Below are positions 12,661 through 22,500 of a DNA stretch of 64,000 nt, piece after piece. How positions within the stretch are numbered: position 1 is the stretch's first letter; each line of letters begins with the position of its first letter. Position numbers and translations under genes: made by a program. Source of the DNA: Nereocystis luetkeana (taxonomy: Eukaryota; Sar; Phaeophyceae; Laminariales; Laminariaceae); the NCBI GenBank assembly GCA_031213475.1, contig JARUPZ010000002.1, positions 17,600,079-17,664,078 on the forward strand, given 5' to 3'. Below the pieces are notes generated by a model. The model worked only from the letters and a program-made list of their open reading frames with translations, had not been told where the DNA came from and searched no databases.

Positions 12661-13303
12661 GCAGCAGCGACAGCAGCAGTAGCAGCAGCCGTAATACACC
12701 CGCTTGTGCTCCACTCGTACGTATAGACGCCCTACCCGGGGGGTGCGGTCTAGGTACTCGTAATAGTAATAGTAATGGCAGCAGTTGCGGGTCTAGGTGG
12801 TAGAAGGTCGGGGTGAGCCCAGAGGACCACGCATGGGTTCGTGTACACCTGGTACCAAGTACCTGGTACTTCGTATGGCTTTTACTCTTCATTTTTTTAC
12901 TGTCGTACAGCGCAGTAGCCCCTCATCATACCGTGTGATCGGGGCGCCAAGCGTGCGCAGGGAAGGAAGGAAGGAAGGAGGGAAGGAAGGAAGGAAGGAA
13001 GGAAGGAAGGAAGGAAGGAAGGAAGGAAGGAAGGAAGGAAGGGGGTGTTCAAACGAGTACATCGGCGTGTAAACTTTTACTTGCACACCCCGTGCGCAGG
13101 GAGTTTTTTCATGTTACACACCCCCGGTGAGCATCCATGTACAGCGAGCGGTAACAGAAAAATTCCAATCGTCCTCTCTCACCCTTGGTCTCCTTCCTCC
13201 TGTCCTTGATGATCTCGTCCAGAGTCTTGTCTAGCGTTTGCTCCACCACCATCGGGTCCGCGTCGATGCCCACGCTAAACTTCGGGGCGGGAGAGTTCGA
13301 CAT
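5142..13303 (-). CDS. UAP56-binding-motif, Lys/Gly-rich nuclear protein (mRNA export adaptor-like), 4 exons
   Basis: Manual model of 446 residues. Exons on the minus strand are 13303-13183, 7361-7165, 6677-6282 and 5768-5142. Exon 1 starts at ATG and encodes 40 residues including QTLDKTLDEIIKDRRKE. This resembles the helical UAP56-binding motif (LDxxLDxIIK) of ALYREF and UIF mRNA export adaptors. Borders are AAGG|GTGAGA, CAG|GTGCGG and CAG|GTGAGC at donors and GAGCAG, TTGCAG and CATCAG at acceptors. Phases agree at each junction (1+2, 0, 0). Exon 2 is Lys/Ala-rich (SKAKRDAALAKKRG). Exon 3 begins QSKKKARKAV and holds Gly and Gln runs. Exon 4 opens ASTAKADTRSKSKKKRGG and includes TFTPDRNLQISF before long Gly runs. 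No RRM domain is visible. Export function is inferred only from the exon 1 motif. The 5.8 kb first intron is unusually long; exon 1 belonging to a different gene is the main alternative. A GTGAGC near 5230 could be a donor to further exons. Confidence 0.6.
7098..7140. repeat. CAAGC pentanucleotide repeat
   Basis: Eight or so tandem AAGCC units in the intron at 7164-6678 of the minus-strand gene, preceded by three close TACCTGGTA-type motifs (7059-7097). Confidence 0.85.
7932..8025. mobile_element. R2 MITE copy
   Basis: The left part AACCTTTTAGGACCGCAG pairs imperfectly with the right part CTGCAGTTCTAAATGGGTT. The core has GGGGACAAACCACTCAAATT and GGCTTGCCCCCAAAACGG. Flanks are TCAA and TTAA. 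Confidence 0.85.
8237..8350. repeat. direct repeat copy A with CTG tract
   Basis: Begins TTCCGGGGATGAGCT, continues with a CTG/TTG run, then TGATGCCTAGATT and ATATGGCTCGAGGTG. A second copy lies at 8735-8852. The CTG tract differs in length between them. Confidence 0.8.
8735..8852. repeat. direct repeat copy B with CTG tract
   Basis: Matches copy A at 8237-8350: TTCCGGGGAATGAGCT, CTG/TTG run, TGATGTCTAGATT, ATATGGCTCGAGGTG, then a similar tail (AGGTATCAGCATTCC against AGGCATCGGCGTTCC). Confidence 0.8.
8898..9512. mobile_element. fold-back element, about 150-bp inverted arms
   Basis: The left arm (about 8898-9051) and right arm (about 9360-9512) are inverted copies with mismatches. Shared landmarks are TATGCAGT-GGATT, CTCAGCACGTTCGCA, TTCTCGCCTCAGAATGTGTC and GATCTCTCCAAGAT. 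The loop of about 300 bp contains ATCGGATCG palindromes. The 215-codon plus-strand frame spanning it follows from the inverted arms and matches nothing recognised. Confidence 0.8.
9742..9846. mobile_element. R1 MITE copy (105 bp)
   Basis: TTACGGGGGACCATAGTTAA at one end is inverted at the other (TTAACTATGGCCCCCCGTAA), with TA on each side. The loop has CATAAAAACCTATATATTTA and TTTTTACTAACAATATTTGG. Typical of the family. Confidence 0.92.
10145..10200. repeat. GGCA tetranucleotide repeat
   Basis: Tandem AGGC units with T and A interruptions, in the first intron of the minus-strand gene. Confidence 0.85.
10201..12504. other. intronic stretch with microsatellites and one R1 copy
   Basis: Holds CAG (10231-10251), CAA (about 10769-10800), ATC (about 12051-12075) and CAG (about 12190-12210) tracts. 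A plus-strand frame at 10626-11009 gives poly-Asn followed by an acidic stretch (EPYNKEDEISGRSS). It lacks splice support and is probably repeat-driven. I see no convincing exon. Confidence 0.4.
11409..11513. mobile_element. R1 MITE copy
   Basis: TTACGGGGGGCCATAGTTAT and ATTATGGTCCCCCGTAG ends, TA flanks. The loop is inverted relative to the 9742 copy (CAAATATTGTTAGTAAAAAT first), so it sits in the opposite orientation. Confidence 0.9.
12508..12690. repeat. GCAGCA/GCGGCA repeat array
   Basis: About 180 bp of GCA triplets with regular GCG interruptions. The plus frame reads as an uninterrupted poly-Ala run and the minus frames as poly-Leu or poly-Cys. No flanking coding signal was seen. Confidence 0.9.
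12961..13041. repeat. GGAA tetranucleotide repeat
   Basis: Near-pure AAGG units with one GAGGG interruption near 12980, about 140 bp past the exon 1 donor of the minus-strand gene, inside intron 1. Confidence 0.95.
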
Positions 13304-13766
13304 GCTGCCTGGCCGTCACACCCGTAGACGATCCGACGATCTCTAGCTTTCTCGCTCGCTCCTTCTGCTCGTACGCTGATACTCCCACCGCAGGGCAGAC
13401 AAAAACAAAACAAAATAGCACACCCTTTCGATTAAGTTGCTGCACCTGCCTGGTATGCCTGGGACAAAACCTGGTATAATACCTGGTACAAAAAGAGGAA
13501 CAACAAAAAGAGCGGGGCAGGAGGACGGACGCCACGCGGAACGGGGCTCGGTGTCGATACCTGGTACATCATATTGCCAGGCGCTCCAGCGTACACGGGT
13601 CGTGCCCAGACCTCGACCGGTGTGTCAGGAAGGGCTTCCCGTGTCGACCTACTTGGCGTTTGATAGCCGAAAAGTGCTCGTACAAAGAGATGGCGTTCGA
13701 AAAAAGGCCAAAACACATTTCACCTCTCTGGACCGAAATACAAGGACCAACTGGGTCTTTTTAGTA

Positions 13767-13893
13767 TCACGGGGGGACCATAGTAAGCAGGACCAAATAT
13801 TGTTGGTAAAAATATCGAAATAAATACTGGTACCTGGTACCGGTAGTTTTTTTTGTGTGTACTGTAGGTCCTATTTATTATGGCCCCCCGTAA
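13767..13893. mobile_element. R1 MITE copy with long loop
   Basis: Ends CACGGGGGGACCATAGTAA and TTATTATGGCCCCCCGTAA, TA on the left. The loop is extended and includes GGTACCTGGTACCGGTAG followed by a T run, like the copy at 2693-2818. The two form a subfamily. Confidence 0.85.
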
Positions 13894-14194
13894 ATAGTGT
13901 ATAAACGTCCCTCAAATTTCAGTCCAGATCGGTATGCACCTCAAAAGGGAAAACATAGGGGAGAGAGCTTCGGCCAACAGTCCGGTCAACGCTCCTCGGG
14001 ATCGCGACGGTCCCAAAATTCTGGACAGCTCGAGTTCGACATCGCTGTGTCGTCACGTGTGTGTCATCATCGATCGACGGCTTCACTTCCCCGCTCTTTC
14101 CGGCAGGCTGCGAATAGCACACCACACCCCACAACAATCATGCTACTACTGCTGACATACGTTAAAGATTCGGCAGAATATACGGCAGTATATT

Positions 14195-14298
14195 GACCCT
14201 TTTAGGACTGCAGTCCCGTTTTTTGGGACATAACACTTGGAACTAGCTAGAGTGGTTTGCCCCCAAAACGGGACTGCAGTCAGTCCTAAAGAGGGTTA
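14195..14298. mobile_element. R2 MITE copy
   Basis: ACCCTTTTAGGACTGCAGTC is inverted at the other end with a duplicated CAGT (GACTGCAGTCAGTCCTAAAG). Flanks are TTGA and TTAA. The long inverted arms would form a stable hairpin. Confidence 0.9.
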
Positions 14299-15901
14299 AA
14301 AGGAGAGGGTGGAAAGGGGAAAAGCAAGCACCAGGACAAACTGCAAAAGAGAAGGGCGCACCTACTGTAAAAAATTCCAGTACGTACCGACCAGGTACCT
14401 GGTACCAGTACATACTACTGCTGTATTCATACAAGGTGTTGGAAGGGAGATATGAGATGTTATATACCAGGTATATACGAGTGCATGGGGAATCGCAGCA
14501 CACAGGTCGGGGGGGGGGGGGGGGGGGGAACCGAACCAGGGGAGAGCTTCCGCCAACATTTCGATCCATGTTTCTCGATGGGCATTCTAGTTAATGCTTG
14601 CTGCTTTATTGTTGCACCTCCCGCCTGGCTATGTATGCGAGTACGTAAGTCTGTCGTCGGCGCTGCCTCATCGTCGGCTGGGTGGAGAAAAACAGAGGAC
14701 CTCGCATCTTGTGATCTCTCATCACCAGGCAAAAGACTGGGAGGCAAAAAAAAGCGAAAAAAAAGTGCACTCGAGATGAGAGACGTCTCGGAAGGTGACG
14801 ACTGATATTTTTTAACCGTCGAGATGACGAGGGCGGGGACGGGTGCTGGCCGTGTTTCACACACGAACAAAACAAACGTTTTCGACCCGCCGCCACAGGG
14901 ATTTTTTCTTTGACGCACGTCTTTGCCGTTATGCCCCTTGCTACTGCTACCACCGCCCCTTTTGCACTGACAGGCGCAGAGCAAACGCTCGGGCGTGCAG
15001 CGTAGCCGCGGCTGGAAGGCGCGAGCGACAGCACGAAACACTGCACTGCCCACGCCGAAAACAAGACAAAAAACAAGAACAAGATGGCAAAACAAAAACG
15101 CCAAAGGTCTTGCTTGCTTCGAATGGCGCTCTCTGCACAGAGCCCGTGACGCGAGCAAAATAAACGGCGTCGTCCTCACCTTCAAAAGCGTTGTGCTAGG
15201 CGTCAGCGGGCGTCGTCGGGCGGTTGTGCTGCGCTGTAGCTCGAACGTCGTCGTGTGTGTCTCAAAGGCAAGCCAGAAAGGATCTCACTCACCCTTTTAG
15301 GGGTTTCCACACCGGTCACAAGGCGGATCGATACCGGATTTAGGGGAAGTTTTCCAAGCATGTGTAACCGTTCATGGTTTGGGTCGAAGCGGAACAAATT
15401 CTCGCGTCTACGGGCTGCTATTCGCCAGCTACATCATTGGGATTGGAAGAACACCACACTATACAGCCGGATCTGTTCGTGCTCTTCAGAGAGCTGCGGC
15501 TGCGTTCGGTACGCGTCCCCTGTAAAGTAAAGATTGCACGCCGTACTTTGGCCACCCCCCTGTGTGATTTGGCGTAAAATGATAGGTACATCGCTTCAGC
15601 TACCAGGTATACGGTGTACGGCAACATCGTCCAGCAACAGACAAAGCACGGCGTTATCTGTGTTGCGGCGTTGTGACGTTGTGACCATCTGTTGAAACTT
15701 GAAATTACCAAGCAGCGTTGCTCCTTGCTCCAAGTTAGGAGCACGAGAGTGATCGAAGTGTTTACGTACGTACGTAGCGATTGGTGGCACTCGCACTTAC
15801 GGGTCTATACACTATCGAGCTCTTGTGTCTTTTGGCAAGTAAGACATCCTCCTGCGGACACCCGAAGCACCGTCACAAACAGCAATCAGCGCGTGTAAAA
15901 G

Positions 15902-18900
15902 ATGTCGCCGCGAGAAGCCGACCGGGACGAGGTTAAGGCATATCCTTCTGGCGCCCGGGCGTCAGTCTTCAAGGCCGATGGCTCCGGCTTCATCTACTAT
16001 CCGTCCGGCCGAGTTGCAGTATATAAGGGGATACTTGATGGCCGCGGTCGGTACTACCTGTACGGGGACGATCCGCGATCTACCCCACTGGGAGCCGTCG
16101 ACGAGCACGCGGTGGGGTTCGTCACTGGCACAGGCGGGGTGCGCCTTGCGTTGAACAAGGTAAACGAAAATCACAAAGAGTTTAAGAGCTACCTGATGGC
16201 ATGGAGGCTCTGAAAAAAACGACACACCTGCACAACGCAGCTTACAAAGCTACAGCAGTAGTGTTAGCGTTTTGGTCGGATCACGGATGACGGAGCGATG
16301 CAGCACGTCAGACCGTACTGCTGTACTGCTCGCCCTCTATGCTGTGTATGCGCACAGGGACTGTGTTTGGTTCATGTCTCAACGAAAGTACCAGGTATAC
16401 TCTACCTTTGTTCCTGAAGGAGAGGGTTGGTTTAGACTCGTTGTTGAAACATACTGTACTCGTATTACAACTATTACGGGGGACCATAGTTAACAGGACC
16501 TATGGTATACATAAAAACCTATATGTTTAACCATTTTTACTAACAATATTTGATCCTGTTAACTATGGCCCCCTGTAATAAGACCACACGGCGTCATAGC
16601 TGTCAGTATTTTTTTTGGTACTGGTACTGCTGTAGAACGTAAGGTTCCAAGGTTCCAACCGCCACTCAGATACGCATCTGCGCTGCTGGTTCTGGTATTC
16701 GTACTGTTATCAATATTGATATTAATATTAATATTAAATAGTACGAAATCAAGTGGTCGGCCATCGTACGAGTACTTTGCTGATGTCGTTTACCAGGTAC
16801 GGTATACGCTAACTTTTAAAAACTACACTACCTGTACGTGCCGGTGCTTGGAACTACACATCACAGGAGTACGCACTGAAGTACTGTACGCGCTGCTGTC
16901 CTGCTGTTTCACAAAACTAAACTGCAGTAGGCTCTTGTTGAAATTCAGAAAAAACAGTAGAATTTGTCGCCGCCAAACGCCCGACATGCAGCAGGGATCG
17001 TCCGAGATATGATACGTATACTACAAAGAACAACACAAGAAAACTGGCTGCCACGTCCTACCACGTTTGCGTATTGTTTCGCTGCTGTGTACCTGTGAAA
17101 CTGTCTGTCTTGTGACAAGTGAAGCCCGTGTTAATCTAACTTGGTACCTGCTCGAACGAATGGACGAAACAAGGTGGGGGGTCTATTGACCGATAGGCAA
17201 GGCTACATCGAGAGGGAGTGGCGGTACGACCTTGGCGCGCACATGCCTCCCCCGACCGATATACTCGAGATCAACCTCAATAGAAGCATAAACTTCGAGT
17301 TTCACGATCGCGGGGACATGCGCATCAAGTTTTTACACGAGGGGGTCAGCCACGAGCTGAACGCTGGCCTACGGCCTAAGCGAGAGGGAACCTACCTCGA
17401 TCACAGGTGGGTCGGGCCACACCTCTTACACTGCACACGGACCAGAACGATCATGACGACACATATGCCCATGCCTGCTGTGGTATACAGTAGTAATACA
17501 AGACCCGACGTCGTGCCAATACGCATTCTATTACACCCACCAGTAAACGTTGGGCGTCCCGTGTGTGCGCGTGTTGTCACATCGATCCGTTGCATATTTT
17601 CCCTTTGATCGACACCCAGTATTTATACGGAGTACACCCCAATCGTCCGCGCTGATTCTTCATCTCAGATAAATAAACGCTTTGAGGTCACAAAACGGCG
17701 AGACATAGAAAACAAACATCGAAGGTGCATTGGGTCTGACCATACAGCGAATCAAGATCAACGTAACAAAAAATACGGCATCCAATACGTACATGCATGA
17801 CACAGCCCGCCATCGGTATAGCGTTCATCCTTTCTTCGCGGGTGGAGACGTACCACTGCATATGTAGGGGTGGCACGCGCATTTTTGTTTTCTGAGGGTC
17901 TTCGCTTGAAGGAGGAGCTCTAGACCTCACCCAACTAAAAAGCGACGTTGACAAAAAATATGCCTTTGACCCTTTTAGGACTGTAGTCTCATTATGGGGA
18001 CTAGCCAGCCAAATTCTAAGGAGTTTGTCCCCAAGACGGGACTGTACTCCGGAAAGCGTTAAGGTACGGCAGAAGATGCACACAAATAGTTCACACCGGG
18101 GTCTATGGACACCAACCACTCGGCCTCTTCCGGCAATATAATCTCCGATTGCGCTATGATGTGAACGTAAGCCGCTGACTATATTCCCGGAACAGGGCCA
18201 GTGTGGTAGTGGGAAATGTTTCGGCTCAAAACCGCAAAGCCTACAGTAGGGCTGGGCACTGGCTGACTCAGTCAACAAATATTATACTGCTATCGAAATC
18301 AACCAGTCTACTGGATTGAGCAGTACGCCAAGCGACGCGATGTGGCCGAGGTCAGCTCAGACAATCGCCCCCCCCCCTCCCGACTGGTGAGGGCGCCCCG
18401 CAAGAGGCGCCGCCAGGGGCCAAAACAAAGCGCGTTTTTGCTTGAAATCCCGTCATTACCGGTGGTCAAAACTGCAGTAGCCGGGGGTGAGTACGGCCGT
18501 CGAAACGAAAAAAAGAACAAAAACTCATGAATGATGCATACGACGCGTGGCGATGATGTGACGATCTTCCTCTCTCTTCCGAAACGTATTCAGTGGGTTT
18601 CCGTACTGTCATGCGGCGTGTTTACTGAATGTACGTAATATGAAACTACTGGCGAATATACGGGCCGTGTCAACCAGCAGAATGCTACTGCCAGTACATA
18701 CTACACCAGTGCCCAGCCCTAGATACCGTAGCAAACAAACCCTATACCTCGTATATAATATCTGCCCGTCGTTTTAACGTGCACCTCATTATATCCCCCA
18801 GCTACGGATCGATATTCATCAGCAATGCACGGCGACCTTTACTTATGTTTTACGTACCCATGATCAGCATTCGTTTGCCCGGAGGACGACTTGAGCCACG

Positions 18901-19096
18901 GCTGGAACGTATTTCCTTGGTGTCGAGGCAGCAATCGTTCGGCGACACCATGAAGGCCAAGCGGGATCGGCTGAAACCAAGAAGCCGCAACTTGGAAGGA
19001 GACTGCAAGGACCTCGTTGCCGGCCTCGAACAAGGCTTTGACCTCCTGGGGCCCAAGGCAAGCCAGAGTCGGAGTGTGCACACTTTCCCCCCCGCG
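15902..19096 (+). CDS. FAM194-like domain protein, 5' exons (may join the thioredoxin-receiver exons downstream)
   Basis: Two firm exons are 15902-16159 and 17174-17406. The ATG at 15902 has an in-frame stop two codons upstream. Exon 1 encodes YPSGARASVF, then GSGFIYYPSGRVAVYKG and GAVDEHAVGFV, and ends at AAG|GTAAAC. Exon 2 opens after AAACAAG with VGGLLTDRQGYIEREWRYD and ends CACAG|GTGGGT in phase 2. This fits the FAM194 (ERICH6-type) domain, built around YPSG, strand-rich repeats and a Gly-Gly turn before the C-terminal half. Its biochemical role is unknown. Two weaker exons keep phase: 18356-18486 (basic, RAPRKRRRQGPK) and 18885-19096 (DLVAGLEQGFDLLGPKAS). Their acceptors were chosen partly by phase. 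The reading YWIEQYAKRRD at 18309-18341 may be an extension of the first. The chain reaches 19542 in phase 0. Alternatively the frame stops at 19121-19123 and this is a separate gene. Confidence 0.6.
16474..16578. mobile_element. R1 MITE copy (intron 1)
   Basis: TTACGGGGGACCATAGTTAA and GTTAACTATGGCCCCCTGTAA, TA on both sides, same orientation as the 9742 copy. It lies in the intron between 16159 and 17174. Confidence 0.92.
17969..18061. mobile_element. R2 MITE copy
   Basis: CCCTTTTAGGACTGTAGTC with core GGAGTTTGTCCCCAAGACGG and right end GGACTGTACTCCGGAAAGCG. Flanks are TTGA and TTAA. More diverged than most copies. Confidence 0.85.
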
Positions 19097-19112
19097 GTAT
19101 GTCCGTTCGTTC

Positions 19113-19207
19113 ATCCCTTTTAGCACCGCAGTCCCATATGTGGGGATAAAGCACTCAAATTATTAGTAGTTTGCCCCCAAAACGGGACTGCGGTCCTAAA
19201 AGGGTTA
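19113..19207. mobile_element. R2 MITE copy
   Basis: CCCTTTTAGCACCGCAGTCC and GGACTGCGGTCCTAAAAGGG, with TTAA on the right. It starts 17 bp after the proposed donor at 19097. Confidence 0.9.
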
Positions 19208-19541
19208 AAGCTTGTTCACAAAACAGGTAGAATTTTCCGTTGATTCTTCACCCTCGTCCTCGGCATCGTGCAGATGGAGGTACTGCACGCTGTGTTTGTT
19301 TTGGTGTGTCCTTGTCGTGGGGACAATGGACTATTGCGTTTTGCGGAGTATGTCGCACTCGCCGGTACTGGTGATACCCCGCTATTCAAATATGTAGCAG
19401 AACACTACTGTAGCACACGCTGCGCTGATGGCCGCGGCCTAGCCATGCTTCCCACCGACCCGTGTTCCGAAGATTTTTTCTGTTCCTCATCCCACGCGAC
19501 CAATCATATGGTATCCTACGACACCCGTGAAACACAAACAG

Positions 19542-22500
19542 GTGGAGCCGTTTCCAGATCCTTCTTGGAAGAAAGATGCACAAGCGGCAACGATGTGTGA
19601 ACTCCCCAGAATTCGAAACACGGGGCTCGAGCTCGGCCCTACCCGTGGCTTCGGCGACACTATTTACGCTGACGACGATCGCGATCCGATGCATCCGAGG
19701 GGTTCTTGGGGTGGGGGCGGGGGGATCAACGCGGCGCAAGGGGACATAGCAGGAGGAGGAGGAGGAGGAGTGGGGGGGGGTGAAGCTTACGCTGAGGCAG
19801 CAAGGCTGAAGAAGGACGGAAAATGGCTGGGGGAGCTGGACGTCAGGCGTCAGCTCTTTGCGGACAACCCGCTTTTACAAAGGTGTGACGGTTTCTGTAG
19901 TACAACGAAATAGATGCGGGATATGTAAAGCCAGCAAGGAAAGGGAGTATTTTCTTCCGTCAGTCTACCGTTGCTTCGTCTACCCGTCTCCCCCCCGAGT
20001 AGTACGCTTCTCTCGACCAACTCGGGTGCTGATGAGAGTGGAGGTACTTAGGTGAGTTGGCCTCCCCCTCACGACGCACCAACTTGTCGTTAAGCGCGCC
20101 CGTTCACACTCTTGGAGGGCCACCCACGAGTCGACAAGTACGTGAACACGTTGAGACGCCATGTTGCGCACGGGCGGTCTCATCGTGACCGGATATCGAA
20201 ATACGAAATAATGGGCGCAGACATTGGGGCGCAGACGTCACTTACTGCTGTACGCGTACTGCCATTCTCGTGCACCCCCGCGACTGATTCAGAGCCAGCG
20301 GATGTAGCCGGTCACGCTTTCCCTCTCTAAAAAATCCTCGGATTCTGACTGCGCTAGCTCTCTCCCCGCGTCTTCCAAGGTCGACGGCGTTGCAGGCGGC
20401 GAGCGGTCGCTACGGAGAGGAGATCGTTGTGCCCGGGGGCAGGGTGTCGGCGTCCAACCCTACCGGCAAGGTGGTCGCCTCTGGAGCCCCCCTTCTGAGG
20501 GTTCCGGCTTCAAGTTGAGGAAACAAGCGTGCTGTGACAAGGATGACACCTCTTTTTGGCGTAACCGTTTCTGATTGGTAGAACTGCAGTCCCGTTTTTG
20601 GGGACAGTCTACTCGAATTGTAGAATACTTTGTCCCAAAAACGGAACTGCGGTCCTGAAAGGCTCATCACCCGATATGTTTGAAATATCGTTATTAACCC
20701 TTAGATTTTTTCAGTTTCATTCGTGATATGCCTAGAGCAGCCTTTGGGGATATTCCTCGGGATGCGCGCACGAACCGTAATGGGGGGGGGGCGGAGGGGA
20801 GCCTGCTATGCGACCCCGGATCTGAGTTGAGACCATTACGGGGGGCCATAGTGAATAGGACCTACGGTATACACAAAAACCTATATATTTGCCTATTTTT
20901 ACCAACAAAATTTGGTCCTATTTACTGTGGTCCCCCGTAACAGGAGGGAGAAAAATGACGGCGAAGAGGATCAACGGGAAAAACATGAAAAACGAAAACC
21001 AAAACGTTTACGAGTAGTTTTTGTTTTATCAAAAATCAGTTTTTGGGCGGCATGCTAAGTTACTTGGTTATAGTATAGAGCCTCAGTTGAGGACCCTCTA
21101 CTCATGCCGCATTGCCCCGTTTTATCAGTAAATGCCTCAAACTACTGGTGTGGTTTGCGGCGGTAGTTGTTGCTGCCATTGCTGCCTTTGCTGCCGAGGA
21201 GGTTGCTGTTGTTGTTGTTGTTGTTGCTGCTGCTGCTGCTGCTGCAGTAGGGGTTGCTGCTGGCTGTTGTGGTTGGCGTGGTTGCTATTTCTGCTGTATA
21301 GTAGATGCTGCTACTTTTTTTCGCGGTCGCTGAACCTGCGCTTTAACGTTTTTTTTATCTCGTTGTCGGTCGTGCGCAGCGCTCCGAAGGTATGTGGTGT
21401 GCCTTCTGTGTTATGCCGTGGTTGGTAGAGTTTATGAGCATCACGAATGGTCACGAACGAATGTGTTGATAGCCTATACCGACGTCGTTCTGTATCATGA
21501 ACGCCGTCGTTTCTTAACGTGTTCAATGCACGAACCGAAAACATGAAACAGGCGCCTCGGTATCCGACATTTTGGCCGGCGTAACGCATCGCTGTCTATA
21601 TACAAGGGGCGATTGGACTACATATAACGAAAAACGAAGTGTCCGATCTGAACATTTCCAAGCGCACAACATCTCGTCGAAAGCCGACCGCCAACCACAA
21701 CGAGCACGCCACAAAAAAATAGAGTATGTATATACAGCAGTATTCTCATTTTTCCAACCCCTCATTCTCCCTATGCACGCAGACTCGAAGGTTTCCTCGA
21801 AGAAGAGGCGTCTCCCGACCAACTGGTCGCCGTTGTGTGCGTTCGCGGCGACGACTCCACGTGCAACCAGGTAGAACACGCCGCCGAGCTCGCGAACTCC
21901 TTCCTCCTGCAGCAATCCGGGCTCGCCGACGACGCCGCCGCCGCCGCCACCACCGGCGGGGCCATCAACAACAGCGGAAGCAGCACACCGCAAGCGGCGT
22001 GGGCGTCGGCCACCACCCCCCCCCCGACGGAAAGCGGCGCGGCCGCGACCACCTCTCCGCATTCCCACGCCAACGAGAGTTACCAGATAGTCAGGGTAGA
22101 CTTTGGGGAGCATCAGGGCACCGCGGACAGGTACGGGGTGAAGTCCTTGCCGGCGTTTCTGATGTTTCAGGGGGGCAGGCTCGCGTGGTCGGGCACTCTC
22201 GGGGGAAGACCTGTGAAGGCCGCGCCTCCGGAGACCGCGGCCTCCGGAAGGAGGATTCTTCTGGTGGAGCCGTGCGCAAAGGTGAGCTAGCGGGTGCAGG
22301 CGACATTTCCGGCGTCCGAAAACGTTCGCCGCAAAAGCGTGTACCCTCCGCGCCGGAAACAACACACCGAGGGCTTTTGAGCTATCTATCTGAAAAATAG
22401 ATGAGAACTCTCCGACGAGCGACGCGACGGGGCGCAGGAGGGAGGGAAAGCGTGTCGCCGGAATTGCGAAGACCTCGTGATGAACCGCGTCGCACGTCAC

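Larger units (their letters stand above)
13304..15901. promoter_or_regulatory. presumed divergent promoter region
   Basis: This 2.6 kb lies between the start codons of two divergent gene models (minus at 13303, plus at 15902), so it should hold both promoters. It carries one R1 and one R2 MITE and several TACCTGGTA motifs (13470-13565, 13830, 14395, 14465, 15600). I see no defined core promoter. A 241-codon minus-strand frame at 14460-15185 spans part of it without any recognisable motif. Confidence 0.4.

Noticed and set aside
12406-12726. Poly-Ala ORF of 106 codons
   Set aside because: It is produced by the GCA/GCG repeat array alone.
14460-15185. 241-codon minus-strand ORF
   Set aside because: No recognisable domain. 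It crosses a poly-G run and lies in the presumed divergent promoter region. Frames on the other strand are also open. It is not supported as a gene.
18309-18355. Extension YWIEQYAKRRDVAEV as the start of the third FAM194-gene exon
   Set aside because: From the acceptor at 18306 the phase does not match the donor at 17406. It would need an extra exon that I could not find, so the shorter exon was used, tentatively.
21112-21428. Poly-Cys or poly-Val ORFs before the thioredoxin-like exon
   Set aside because: They arise from GTT/GCT triplet repeats, and phase already joins 19882 directly to 21783.
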